A DNA stretch of 64,000 bases, taken from Cupriavidus necator N-1 (GTDB taxonomy: Bacteria; Pseudomonadota; Gammaproteobacteria; Burkholderiales; Burkholderiaceae). Each line of letters opens with the position of its first letter. Within the stretch, counting starts at the first letter, position 1. A program made the translations under genes and the position numbers. Below the pieces are notes generated by a model that saw only the letters and a program-made list of their open reading frames with translations, ran no database searches and was not told where the DNA came from. Shown piece by piece: positions 17,669 through 27,313 of this stretch. The DNA lies in the NCBI RefSeq assembly GCF_000219215.1, contig NC_015723.1:2604001-2668000 (forward strand), in the 5' to 3' direction.

Positions 17669-18727
17669 TCAGGCGGCTGCGCGCAGCGGCAGGTTCTTCT
17701 GCCCCGCCTTGCGGTTGGGCGCCATGCCATTGGCTTCCAGCGTGGCGTCAGCGCTGTCGTACCAGGTGCCGATGCGGTAGATCTCGCGGGCTTCCTTGCA
17801 CGATGCGATCTCGCGGCCCAGTTCATGCGCCACGCGCACGCACTGCTCGATCTGCTGCACCGAGGTCATGCGGTTGCCGTACTGGTCGATGATGGTGTCT
17901 TCGATGCCGCAACGCGGGTGCAGGCCCATCGCCATCGCCATCATGTTGAACGGCAGCACGTTCTTCAGCAGCGACTCCGCGGTCAGCGTGCAGCCGTCCG
18001 GCGCGCGGTGCACGAAGTTGAAGAAGTTGAACGGGTTGGGGCCATCAAAGCCGCCGCCGATGCCGATCCAGGTCAGGTTCAGCGGGCCGGTGTAGACGCC
18101 GGCGCGCACCAGCCGTTCCAGCGTTTCCAGCGCGTGCATGCCGGTCAGCTGGAAATGCGGCTGGATGCCCGACGCCTGCAGCCGGCGCAGGTGCTCCTCA
18201 ACCCAGCCCGGACCGGCCGGCACCGTCATCTCGCGATAGGCGGCCTGATAGGCCGGGTGTTCCAGCGAGGTGCCCTTCAGGTATTCCGGATAGAGCAACT
18301 CCATGATGTTCATCTGCGTGGTGTTGATCGCCACGGTCACCTGGTCGGGCTTGGGCTCCAGCTCTGCCAGCATGTGGCGGGTGTCGTCGGACAGCCACTT
18401 GGCCGCCTGGCCGTCGTCTTCCGGCGCAAACGAGATCGAGCCGCCGACCTGGATGATCATGTCCGGCACCGCGGCGCGCACGCCGGCGATCAGCTCGTTG
18501 AACTTGGACAGTCGCTTGGAGCCCTTGCCGTCGAGTTCGCGCACGTGCAGGTGCAGCACCGTGGCGCCGGCGTTGTAGCAGTCGACGGCTTTCTGGACCT
18601 GTTCTTCCATGGTGACGGGGATGTCCTCGGGAAAGTCCTGCGGCATCCACTCCGGGCCATACGGGGCCACGGTGATCACCACCTTGTCCATGTTCTCGGG
18701 GTGCAGGGAATCGTCAAGGAATTGCAC
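17669..18727 (-). CDS. BKACE-family beta-keto acid cleavage enzyme (formerly DUF849)
   Basis: A 352-residue Zn-dependent TIM-barrel enzyme of the Kce family, which condenses a beta-keto acid with acetyl-CoA and splits it into acetoacetate and a new acyl-CoA. Visible are KVVITVAPYG near residue 15, the metal-binding HLHVRE with two histidines, QVGGSISF and the late GLHPRCGIEDTI carrying the conserved Arg-Glu-Asp region. Length matches the family. It leads the minus-strand operon and shares its upstream region with the truncated AraC gene at 18845. The real substrate is unknown; BKACE members differ widely. Confidence 0.88.
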   Translation of the reverse strand: MQFLDDSLHPENMDKVVITVAPYGPEWMPQDFPEDIPVTMEEQVQKAVDCYNAGATVLHLHVRELDGKGSKRLSKFNELIAGVRAAVPDMIIQVGGSISFAPEDDGQAAKWLSDDTRHMLAELEPKPDQVTVAINTTQMNIMELLYPEYLKGTSLEHPAYQAAYREMTVPAGPGWVEEHLRRLQASGIQPHFQLTGMHALETLERLVRAGVYTGPLNLTWIGIGGGFDGPNPFNFFNFVHRAPDGCTLTAESLLKNVLPFNMMAMAMGLHPRCGIEDTIIDQYGNRMTSVQQIEQCVRVAHELGREIASCKEAREIYRIGTWYDSADATLEANGMAPNRKAGQKNLPLRAAA

Positions 18728-18779
18728 GGATGGCTCCAGTTGGTTAGTGATTGGAGTATCGGCGAACGACTGCTCGCAA

Positions 18780-18816
18780 TTTGACGATCCGGGACATTAG
18801 ATTTACATTTCGGGAG
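18780..18816. promoter_or_regulatory. AraC-type operator, two direct repeats 21 bp apart, between BKACE and araC remnant
   Basis: TTTGACGATCCGGGAC (18780-18795) is followed by TTTACATTTCGGGAGAC (18802-18818), with the CGGGA cores 21 bp apart. The same two-box design (TTTGAYATTCCGGGAC) lies upstream of the MFS transporter at 24348-24384. Position 53 bp upstream of the BKACE start and 28 bp upstream of the AraC start suits control of both. Confidence 0.6.
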
Positions 18817-18844
18817 ACTCAGGGAAAGCACGGAATCTGCCCCC

Positions 18845-19012
18845 ATGTCCTACTATCTGCGCAGTGCCAGCCTGACCAATTACGTGGAAGTCGCGCGTTC
18901 GCTGGGGCTGGATCCATACCAGCAGCTGAGGGCGGCAAAGATCAACCGCTCGGTCCTGCTCGATCCCGATATCCGCATTCCCGCGGCGTCGGTGGGCGGC
19001 TTGCTGACTGAG
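18845..19012 (+). pseudogene. AraC-family regulator, truncated after about 57 residues
   Basis: ATG 18845 starts MSYYLRSASLTNYVEVARSLGLDPYQQLRAAKINRSVLLDPDIRIPAASVGGLLTE, the beginning of an Arabinose_bd-type AraC regulator like the one at 14018. Similarity stops at about 19012, and the open frame then runs to 19144 through unrelated sequence containing the antisense of a terminator. Both the rest of the effector domain and the DNA-binding domain are missing. The operator beside it remains. Confidence 0.82.
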
Positions 19013-19082
19013 CGCGTTTTCGCGGTGGTTCAGCGAGCGTATTGGATGCAGCGTGTCGGCGAGGCGTGCGCAGGCGGCGCAA

Positions 19083-19117
19083 TAGAAAAGCCGCCGGCGC
19101 ACAAGCGGCGCGGCGGC
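19083..19117 (-). terminator. Rho-independent terminator, probably of the porin operon
   Basis: On the minus strand a strong GC stem of about 11 bp (arms 19090-19100 and 19105-19117 with an ACAA/TTGT loop) is followed by TTTTCT. It sits 41 bp beyond the 3' end of the group II intron, so before the intron inserted it lay directly downstream of the porin stop codon. Confidence 0.75.
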
Positions 19118-19157
19118 GAAGACGAGCATCGGGCGGGCCGCTAAGCCCGGAATCGCG

Positions 19158-21059
19158 GTAGGAATGCCCATTACTGAGCACCCCCCGCACAGATCCGTAC
19201 GAGCCCGATTCGGGCATACGGCTCCTACCTCGGGTGTTTGACGTCAAAGCGCCGGTCGGGCCATGGATGAAGGATTCGAGGCTGTGGGAGCCAGGCATCC
19301 GCGATCCGCTCGACCCGCGTCCACGTCATGTGATCCTTTTGGCTGCGGCGCCGGAGCGCCCGCCGCCAGAGGTCAACAATGTGGTAACGGAAGGCGCCGA
19401 GTGCTCGCGAGTTCGTTGGTACTGCGTGGTACGCGAAGTATCCGCGCACCACCTGCCTGAGCCATTTTCCTTGCGCAGGAATCGGTTCGTGCATGCGCCG
19501 CCGCAGGTCCTCCTTGATCTGCCTGAGCTTCGCCCGCATGCGATCACCTCGGGTCTTCCTCTGCAACTGGAAGGCACCCCGACGCGATCGTCCGCAGATA
19601 AAGATGAAACCCAGGAAGGCGAAGGTCTCCGGTCGGCCAAGACCTCGACGCTGGCGGTTGGCCGCTGCGTTGCGACCAAACTCCAGTAACCTCGTCTTGT
19701 CCGGATGAAGCACAAGCGAGAACTCCTCCAGCCTCTGTCGCATCGCGTCCCAGAAGCGCCGCGCGTCAGCTTCGTGCTCGAAGCCAACCACAACATCATC
19801 TGCGTACCGCAGAATAATGACGTTGCCTTTAGCTTCCCGCCGTCGCCACCGGTTGGCCCAGAGATCAAACACGTAGTGCATATACACGTTCGCGAACAGT
19901 GGCGACGCCACTGACCCCTGCGGTGTACCTGTTTCACTGACGTTCAGTTCTCCATTCTCCAAAACGCCCGCCTTGAGCCATTTCCGCACAAGACGAATGA
20001 TGCGCTCGTCGCCGATCCGATGCTCCACGAATCGAACCAGCCAGTCCTGGCTGACCGAGTCAAAGAAACTCCGGATGTCGGCGTCTAAAATCCAGTTCAC
20101 CGGGGTGCGGATGATGGCCGTTGCCAACGCGTCCAGCGCATCATGCTGACTGCGTCCGGGTCGGAACCCGTACGAGAAACCGAGAAAGTCTTCCTCGTAG
20201 ATCGCATTTAGCACTTCAACCACCGCGCGCTGGACGACTTTGTCTTCCAGTGCGGCAATCCCCAATGGGCGCTGCTTGCCGTCCGGCTTGGGTATGTACT
20301 GCCGCCGAACGGGCAGTGCCCGATACGCTCCGCTGAGTACCTGCGTGTGCAGACGCTGAAGATGCTCTTCCAGTCCCGCTTCGTAGTACCGCCACGTCAT
20401 GCCATCCACTCCTGGTGCCGCGTTGCGTTTGAGCGCATAAAACGACTCCCGAAGCCGGTCGACCGTGACGTGGTGCAGAAGCGCGGTGAACCGCTCCTTC
20501 TTCCGCTGCCTTGCAGCTTGACGTACACGTACCAATCCCTGTGGCACGCTTACCCGGTTCTGTGCCCGGCACGTGTTGGATTGACCCGTGTTCCCCTTGG
20601 TCCCCGCCCTTCGCTCCACCCACTCCGCAGTCGGTCTCCCGGCGTTGTTCGCAGGTTTCTTCGCTACTACGGCGGAGTCTGACTTCTCCCGTCCGTTCAT
20701 CATCGGCTACGGCTCCTCGCCTTCCCGATGCGGACCAGCCCATGCTGCGACTGGCCAGACGCGAGACCTCCCGGTTCCCGCGCAAGGAGCGTCCGTGCGT
20801 GCCAGGGTCTTTGACCACGCCGGGTCGTCGAGGCACTCGCGTTCACGCGCCCCTTCATGTTGCCTTCCGCGTTCTGAACCGCGTCGGCACCCGGAACAAC
20901 ACAACTATCGCGGCTCAATGGCTGGCCCACACGCTCCCCTACCGACGCTTCGCCGACCACCTCACGGTAGCCTGCGCACGGCTCGGGGCCGATGTGGTTC
21001 GCTATTCCTTCATCGTAGTGGACTTTCACCACCTACTCCTTGCCGGTCTCCCGGCGCAC
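19158..21059 (-). mobile_element. Complete group II intron, about 1.9 kb, encoding its own maturase
   Basis: On the minus strand the 5' end reads GTGCGCCGGGAGACCGGC at 21059, matching the GUGYG consensus, and the 3' part has a classic domain V (19192-19224, GAGCCGTATGC stem with the GAA-type loop and the CGTACGG return arm). A domain VI hairpin follows (about 19161-19183, GGGGTGC pairing with GCATTCC around a bulged A), and the intron ends near AC at 19158. The element begins at the base right after the porin TGA (21060-21062). The maturase stop TAG abuts domain V. The 5' region 20704-21059 carries the domain I-IV RNA. Confidence 0.85.
19225..20703 (-). CDS. ltrA: Group II intron reverse transcriptase/maturase
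   Basis: A 492-residue intron-encoded protein. Reverse-transcriptase blocks are visible in order: NAAPGVDGMTW (around 94-104), PKPDGKQRPLGI, FSYGFRPGRSQHDAL, DADIRSFFDSV with the first catalytic Asp, GTPQGSVASPLFANVYMHY, and the active-site YADD at 300-303. A maturase (X) domain with the GFIFICGRSR region and a basic C-terminal tail follow. There is no HNH endonuclease motif at the C-terminus, so mobility would rely on reverse splicing into single-stranded or replication-fork DNA. The frame is uninterrupted. Confidence 0.93.
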   Translation of the reverse strand: MMNGREKSDSAVVAKKPANNAGRPTAEWVERRAGTKGNTGQSNTCRAQNRVSVPQGLVRVRQAARQRKKERFTALLHHVTVDRLRESFYALKRNAAPGVDGMTWRYYEAGLEEHLQRLHTQVLSGAYRALPVRRQYIPKPDGKQRPLGIAALEDKVVQRAVVEVLNAIYEEDFLGFSYGFRPGRSQHDALDALATAIIRTPVNWILDADIRSFFDSVSQDWLVRFVEHRIGDERIIRLVRKWLKAGVLENGELNVSETGTPQGSVASPLFANVYMHYVFDLWANRWRRREAKGNVIILRYADDVVVGFEHEADARRFWDAMRQRLEEFSLVLHPDKTRLLEFGRNAAANRQRRGLGRPETFAFLGFIFICGRSRRGAFQLQRKTRGDRMRAKLRQIKEDLRRRMHEPIPAQGKWLRQVVRGYFAYHAVPTNSRALGAFRYHIVDLWRRALRRRSQKDHMTWTRVERIADAWLPQPRILHPWPDRRFDVKHPR

Positions 21060-22223
21060 TCAGAACTTGTGCCGCATCCCCAAAGCCACGCCAACCATGC
21101 TGCGCTGCCCGTTGGCCGCGGCATAGCTGTTGCCCAGCGACAGGCTGTTGGCATAGACCGTGGCAAGCGACTCCAGCATCAGGCCGGCATTGCGAGCATA
21201 GGCCGTCGACAGGTACACATCCGTGCGCCGCGAAAACGCATAGTTGGCGACAAAGGCAACCTGCCACGGATTGGCCACTTCCGTATTGCCAAACAGGCTC
21301 CTGACATTGTCGTAGTTGTACTCCAGCGTCAGCCCCACGGCCGGGGTGACCTGATAGTTGGCGCCGATCCAGTAGTAGTCGTCCCGCTGGATCACCACGT
21401 CGGCGGCATTCTTGTTCTGACCCCAGCGATAGCCACCCATGATCTTGGCCGGGCCAAAGGCGTAGCTGGCCGCCACGACGGCCTTGCGCACGGTGCCATT
21501 GCTGGTGCCGATGGTGGGGTTCCACTGGTCATAGCCGATGGTGGCGCCGAACGGCCCGGTGGCATACGCCAGCGAGGCCCCGTAGGCGGTGTCGCGCCGG
21601 AACTGTCCGGGCACTTCGCCATTGCCGCCGATCGGGGTGGCAATACCAACAGTCTGCGGCAGCGCCAGCCCGACGCCGAACGACCAGTGCGCCCGCGCCG
21701 TCAGCGGGCCGAACTGGCCGGTGTACTTGACCGTGTTGTCCTCGCGGAAATTGGCGCCCGCCTGCAGCACCACCGGTTCATATTGCGTGGCGTAGGCGGT
21801 AGGCGAGAAGTTCGCCAGCGCTTCAAAGATCGACGTGTACTGGCGGCCCAGGCTGAGCTGGCCGATGCCGGCGTGCTGCAGGGCGACAAAGGCCTGGCGG
21901 CCGAACAGGCGACCGCTCTGCTGCATGGTGCCGTTGTCCAGGCTGAAACCGCTTTCCAGCACGAACGACGCCTGCCATCCCGCACCAAGATCTTCCGCGC
22001 CGCGCAGGCCCCAGCGCGACCCGGACAGCCCGCCCGACGCCATCCGGAACACCTTGTCGCCCGGCCCTGGGTTGAAGCCGTTAGTGGCAACGGGCACAGC
22101 GCCGACGCGGTTCACGTATTCGACGTTGACGTCCGCCACGCCATACAGCGTGACGGACGATTGCGCGGCGGCCGCTAGCGGGCAGCCCAGCATCAAGGCC
22201 ATCACGGTGCTTCTGGTTTTCAT
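21060..22223 (-). CDS. Gram-negative porin (Burkholderiales OmpC-like)
   Basis: A 387-residue outer-membrane trimeric porin with a 20-residue signal peptide (MKTRSTVMALMLGCPLAAAAQ) followed by the standard SSVTLYGVADVNVEYV first strand, the SRWGLRGAEDLGAGWQASFVLESGF block, FGRQAFVALQ and the C-terminal strand ending in GMRHKF with a terminal Phe for BAM recognition. It forms a non-specific or substrate-biased channel. It is the third gene of a minus-strand operon after an MFS transporter and a serine hydrolase, suggesting uptake of one shared substrate. A group II intron starts directly after its stop, leaving the protein intact. Confidence 0.93.
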   Translation of the reverse strand: MKTRSTVMALMLGCPLAAAAQSSVTLYGVADVNVEYVNRVGAVPVATNGFNPGPGDKVFRMASGGLSGSRWGLRGAEDLGAGWQASFVLESGFSLDNGTMQQSGRLFGRQAFVALQHAGIGQLSLGRQYTSIFEALANFSPTAYATQYEPVVLQAGANFREDNTVKYTGQFGPLTARAHWSFGVGLALPQTVGIATPIGGNGEVPGQFRRDTAYGASLAYATGPFGATIGYDQWNPTIGTSNGTVRKAVVAASYAFGPAKIMGGYRWGQNKNAADVVIQRDDYYWIGANYQVTPAVGLTLEYNYDNVRSLFGNTEVANPWQVAFVANYAFSRRTDVYLSTAYARNAGLMLESLATVYANSLSLGNSYAAANGQRSMVGVALGMRHKF

Positions 22224-22289
22224 TCATCTCCTCCTTGGTTGCCCGGCCTTTGCGGCCGGATTCTTTTGTTGTGCCGCGGACGCGGCGGG

Positions 22290-22883
22290 TCACGAATCGT
22301 GCGTGACCAGGGTGCCCAGCTCCGCCAGCAAGTCATGGGCACGCGGCCACGGGCCGTAGCCCGCGGCAGGGTTGAGGTGGCCGACGTTGCCCAGGTCCAC
22401 CAGCCGGCTGCCCCATGCGGCGGCCATCTCCGCGACACGCGCATGGCTGGCCAGTGGGTCGTTTCCGCTGGCAGCAACCAGGCTGGGGAACGGCAAGGGC
22501 GCGAGCGGCGTCGGCAGCCAGCCCCCCTGCACCAGCGTGTCCTGCGCCGGATAGCCGGGCGGCAGCGGCTGCGAAAAATCCGGCGGCGTCACCAGCAGCG
22601 CGCCCAGGATTCGGCGCTGGTGCCGCGCCGCCCAGTGCACGGTGATCATCACGCCGGCGCTGTGCGCGACCAGCACGACCGGCTTGTCGATGTCCGCCAG
22701 CGCGGCATCGAGCGCGGCGAGGCGGGCCGCGCAACTGAGCTTGTCGTGCTCCAGCGGCGGCACGCAGCGGACGTCGCGCCCCTGCGCCTGCAGTTCGGCT
22801 TGCAGCAGCGTTTGCCAGTGCTCGGCGACGTGGTCGCGCAGGCCCGGCACCATCAGGACAGTGTGGGTGGGTGTAGCAGTCAT
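22290..22883 (-). CDS. RBBP9/YdeN-family alpha/beta-hydrolase
   Basis: A 197-residue small serine hydrolase. MVPGLRDHVAEHWQTLLQ starts the fold, VLVAHSAGVMITVHWA carries the nucleophile Ser in a HSAG elbow, ASGNDPLASHARVAEMAAAWGS gives the acid, and LGNVGHLNPAAGYGPWP contains the catalytic His. These are the RBBP9/YdeN hallmarks. The natural substrate of the family is unclear. It lies 17 bases downstream of the MFS gene and 66 bases upstream of the porin, all on one strand, so it probably processes the transported compound. Confidence 0.88.
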   Translation of the reverse strand: MTATPTHTVLMVPGLRDHVAEHWQTLLQAELQAQGRDVRCVPPLEHDKLSCAARLAALDAALADIDKPVVLVAHSAGVMITVHWAARHQRRILGALLVTPPDFSQPLPPGYPAQDTLVQGGWLPTPLAPLPFPSLVAASGNDPLASHARVAEMAAAWGSRLVDLGNVGHLNPAAGYGPWPRAHDLLAELGTLVTHDS

Positions 22884-22900
22884 GGTCGGATTGGAAGGAG

Positions 22901-24241
22901 TCAGGCAGGAACAACGTCAGGCACAGCGTGGCCATCCAGGCGGCGCAGGTCCGCCGCATAGCGCCGGCGGCCGAGGCAGAACAGCAGGGCCGCGGCCGCA
23001 CCGGCAAGCGGAATCCATTGCAGCGCGCCGGTCAGGCCGATGTGGTCGGCCAGCACGCCGGTGAGGAACGGACCCGGTGCCAGCCCCAGCAGGTTGTTGA
23101 TCAGGGTCAGCGTGGCAAACGCGGTCGCATGGATGGCAGGCCGCGTCAGGTTGGCCACCATCGCGCTGGCTGGGCCGGCGGTGCCGCCCACCACCAGCAT
23201 GCCCGCGCCGATCAGCACCAGCTGCGCATGGCCCGCGGGCAGCCGGAACGCCGTCATCAGCAAGACGCAGCAGATCACGCTGTAGGCGATGGCCATCTGC
23301 CATTTGCGCGCGGGCACGCGCCGCGCCACGCGGTCGGTCAGCGCTCCGCAGGCCACCATGCCCACGCCGGCCATCAGCACCAGCATTGCCGCAGCCACGC
23401 CGGCGCGTCCGGTCGCCATGCCGTAGTCGCGCGACAGGAAGCTGGGCAGCCAGCCCAGCAGCGCCGCCATCACCAGCAGCTGCAGCGCACTGCCGGCGCA
23501 GGCGCAGAGCATGGAAGGCACCGTCAGCAGCTCGCGCACGATCCGGCGCGGCTCCAGTTGCCGGGCCGGGACCGCCGCGTCGCCGTTGGCCGCGCTCACG
23601 CGTTGCTGGAGCCCGCGCAGCCGATGCTCGCTGATGGTCAGGTAGTAGAGCGCCACCATCACCAGGCCGAAGCCGGCGATCCCGGCAAAGGCAATGCGCC
23701 AGCCAAAGTGGGCCGACAGGACACCGCCCAGCCCCATGCCAAGCACCGAGCCGAAGGCACCGCCGGCAATGAAGGCCGCGCTGAGGCTGGCGCGCAGATG
23801 GCGCGGGAACACCGACACCACTACCGCGATACCCACGCTGCCATACGCCGCCTCGCCGATGCCAACGCAAAGCCGCGCCAGGAACATCTGGCCGAAGCTG
23901 TCCGCCACCGCGCAGCCCAGCGTGGCCAGGCTCCACAGCGCCGCCATCAGGATCAGGCTGCGCACGCGTCCCCAGCGGTCGGCCAGCAGCGACAGCGGAA
24001 TCGCGAGCACGCCCACCATCAGCGCCACCACGCCGCCGAGCGCGCCCAGCTCCGTATCACCGAGCTGCCATTCGGCCTTCAGCAGCGGAAACACCGCGTT
24101 GAGCACCTGGCGCGACATATAGTCCGACAGCAGCAGCGCGAACGTCAGCGCAAAGACGAGCCACGCATAGCGCGGTCCGGCAGCAGCCGGCAGGGCCGGC
24201 GTGGCCGACTCTGCGGCAAGGGCAAGGCGGGGTCTGGACAT
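22901..24241 (-). CDS. MFS transporter (ACS/spinster-like sugar-acid or carboxylate permease type)
   Basis: A 446-residue, 12-span major facilitator protein. The cytoplasmic loop motif between spans 2 and 3 reads LLADRWGRVRS, the first half contains DYMSRQVLNAVFPLLKAEWQL (an early acidic helix typical of anion:cation symporters), and LTDRVARRVPARK marks the second half. It should import an organic anion or aromatic compound across the inner membrane; the substrate is not readable. It is the first gene of the MFS/hydrolase/porin operon and has a two-box AraC-type operator at 24348-24384. Confidence 0.88.
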   Translation of the reverse strand: MSRPRLALAAESATPALPAAAGPRYAWLVFALTFALLLSDYMSRQVLNAVFPLLKAEWQLGDTELGALGGVVALMVGVLAIPLSLLADRWGRVRSLILMAALWSLATLGCAVADSFGQMFLARLCVGIGEAAYGSVGIAVVVSVFPRHLRASLSAAFIAGGAFGSVLGMGLGGVLSAHFGWRIAFAGIAGFGLVMVALYYLTISEHRLRGLQQRVSAANGDAAVPARQLEPRRIVRELLTVPSMLCACAGSALQLLVMAALLGWLPSFLSRDYGMATGRAGVAAAMLVLMAGVGMVACGALTDRVARRVPARKWQMAIAYSVICCVLLMTAFRLPAGHAQLVLIGAGMLVVGGTAGPASAMVANLTRPAIHATAFATLTLINNLLGLAPGPFLTGVLADHIGLTGALQWIPLAGAAAALLFCLGRRRYAADLRRLDGHAVPDVVPA

Positions 24242-24347
24242 GGGCGTCTCCGGAAGCAGACCGGCGGTCTTCGCGCCGCCGTGCGTTCACAGCCCGCCGC
24301 CGAAGGGTGACGAGCGCAGGCAGTATCTGGCGATCGGGACCGTGCGG

Positions 24348-24384
24348 TTTGATATTCCGGGACGTACGTTTGACATTCCGGGAC
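24348..24384. promoter_or_regulatory. AraC-type operator, near-perfect 16-bp direct repeats 21 bp apart, upstream of the MFS operon
   Basis: TTTGATATTCCGGGAC (24348-24363) and TTTGACATTCCGGGAC (24369-24384) differ at one base and are 21 bp apart. They match the two boxes at 18780-18816 upstream of the BKACE operon and the truncated AraC gene. They lie about 105 bp upstream of the MFS start, beyond the argG terminator. Confidence 0.65.
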
Positions 24385-24405
24385 AGCTGGGGAAAACGCC
24401 GAGAC

Positions 24406-24436
24406 AAAAAAAACCGGCACCCGAAGGTGCCGGTTT
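24406..24436 (-). terminator. Rho-independent terminator of argG
   Basis: On the minus strand a perfect 10-bp stem (AACCGGCACC with GGTGCCGGTT, loop TTCG on the transcript side) is followed by at least eight T residues. It lies 37 bases beyond the argG stop. Confidence 0.9.
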
Positions 24437-24472
24437 CTCGCTGGCCCGCCGTCAGGCGAGGCGCGGCGAAGC

Positions 24473-26100
<1,628 letters not shown>

Positions 26101-27264
26101 ATGCTGCATCGCGCCCTGGAAGGAGTCCGGGTCCTGGACTTGTCGCGCATCCTGGCCGGTCCCTGGTGTACCCAGAACCTGGCCGACCTGGGCGCCGAGG
26201 TGACCAAGGTCGAGCACCCGGAGCGCGGCGACGATACCCGCGGCTGGGGCCCGCCCTACCTGGAAGCGCCCGAGGGCAGCGGAGACACGCAGCGCCTGTC
26301 TGGCTACTTCATCTGCTGCAACCGCGGCAAGCGCTCGGTCGCGATCGACTATGGCACGCCCGAGGGCGCCGCGCAGGTACGTGAGCTGGCGCGCGAGGCC
26401 GACGTGCTGGTCGAGAACTACAAGGTCGGCACGCTGCGCCGCTACGGGCTGGACTACGACACGCTCAAGGCGATCAATCCGCGCCTGGTCTACCTGTCGA
26501 TCACCGGCTTCGGCCAGAGCGGGCCGATGGCGGACAAACCCGGCTATGACTATGTGTTCCAGGGCATGGGCGGGCTGATGAGCTACACCGGCCAGCCCGA
26601 CGGCACGCCCGGCGCCGGGCCGCTGCGCACCGGCGTCGCCGTGGTCGACCTGAGCACCGGCATGTATGCCACCTCCGCCGTCCTGGCCGCGCTGTACCAG
26701 CGCCAGGCGACCGGGCTGGGTGCGCACCTGGATATCGCGCTGCTCGATGTCGCGGTGGCGATTAACGCCAACCAGGCTGCCAACTACCTGGTGTCGGGCC
26801 AGAACCCGCAGCGCAGCGGCAATGCCCATCCCAACTGCGCGCCCTATGAAGTGTTCCGCTGCGCCGACGGCCACCTGATCCTGGCGATCGGCAATGACAG
26901 CCAGTTCGCGCGCTTCTGCGCCGTGGCCGGCATGCCGGATCTTGCGCAGGACCCGCGCTACGCCACCAACTCCGCGCGCATTGAGCACCTGCCCGCGCTG
27001 CGCGCCGTGCTGACCGATCTATTCCCCACACGCACGCGCGCTGCGTGGACCGATGCCTTCGATGCGGCCGGCGTGCCCTGGGGGCCGATCCACACTATGG
27101 ATGAAGTCTTCGCCCACCCACAGGTGCAACACCGCGGGCTGATGCAGGTGGCCGAACACCCCGTCATGGGCAAAGTGCCCATGGTGCGCAACCCGATGCT
27201 GGCCGGGCACGACCTGCCGCTGCCACCGCCGCCGCTGCTGGGCGAACACAGCCCGGCAGGCTGA
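26101..27264 (+). CDS. CaiB/BaiF-type (family III) CoA transferase
   Basis: A 387-residue family III CoA transferase, a cytoplasmic enzyme that moves CoA between carboxylic acids. MLHRALEGVRVLDLSRILAGPWCTQNLADLGAEVTKVEHPERGDDTR is the standard N-terminus, and DVLVENYKVGTLRRYGLDYD carries the catalytic Asp region just after ENYK. RPGAGP-type and NAHPNCAPYEVF segments follow. ATG 26101 is preferred over an upstream TTG at 26080 because family proteins start here. It begins an operon with a Bug binding protein and an enoyl-CoA hydratase, consistent with activation of an imported acid to its CoA ester. Confidence 0.93.
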   Translation: MLHRALEGVRVLDLSRILAGPWCTQNLADLGAEVTKVEHPERGDDTRGWGPPYLEAPEGSGDTQRLSGYFICCNRGKRSVAIDYGTPEGAAQVRELAREADVLVENYKVGTLRRYGLDYDTLKAINPRLVYLSITGFGQSGPMADKPGYDYVFQGMGGLMSYTGQPDGTPGAGPLRTGVAVVDLSTGMYATSAVLAALYQRQATGLGAHLDIALLDVAVAINANQAANYLVSGQNPQRSGNAHPNCAPYEVFRCADGHLILAIGNDSQFARFCAVAGMPDLAQDPRYATNSARIEHLPALRAVLTDLFPTRTRAAWTDAFDAAGVPWGPIHTMDEVFAHPQVQHRGLMQVAEHPVMGKVPMVRNPMLAGHDLPLPPPPLLGEHSPAG

Positions 27265-27313
27265 ACGGCGCGCAGCGACCCACAAGACCGAAAACACTGA
27301 CACGGAGACACCG

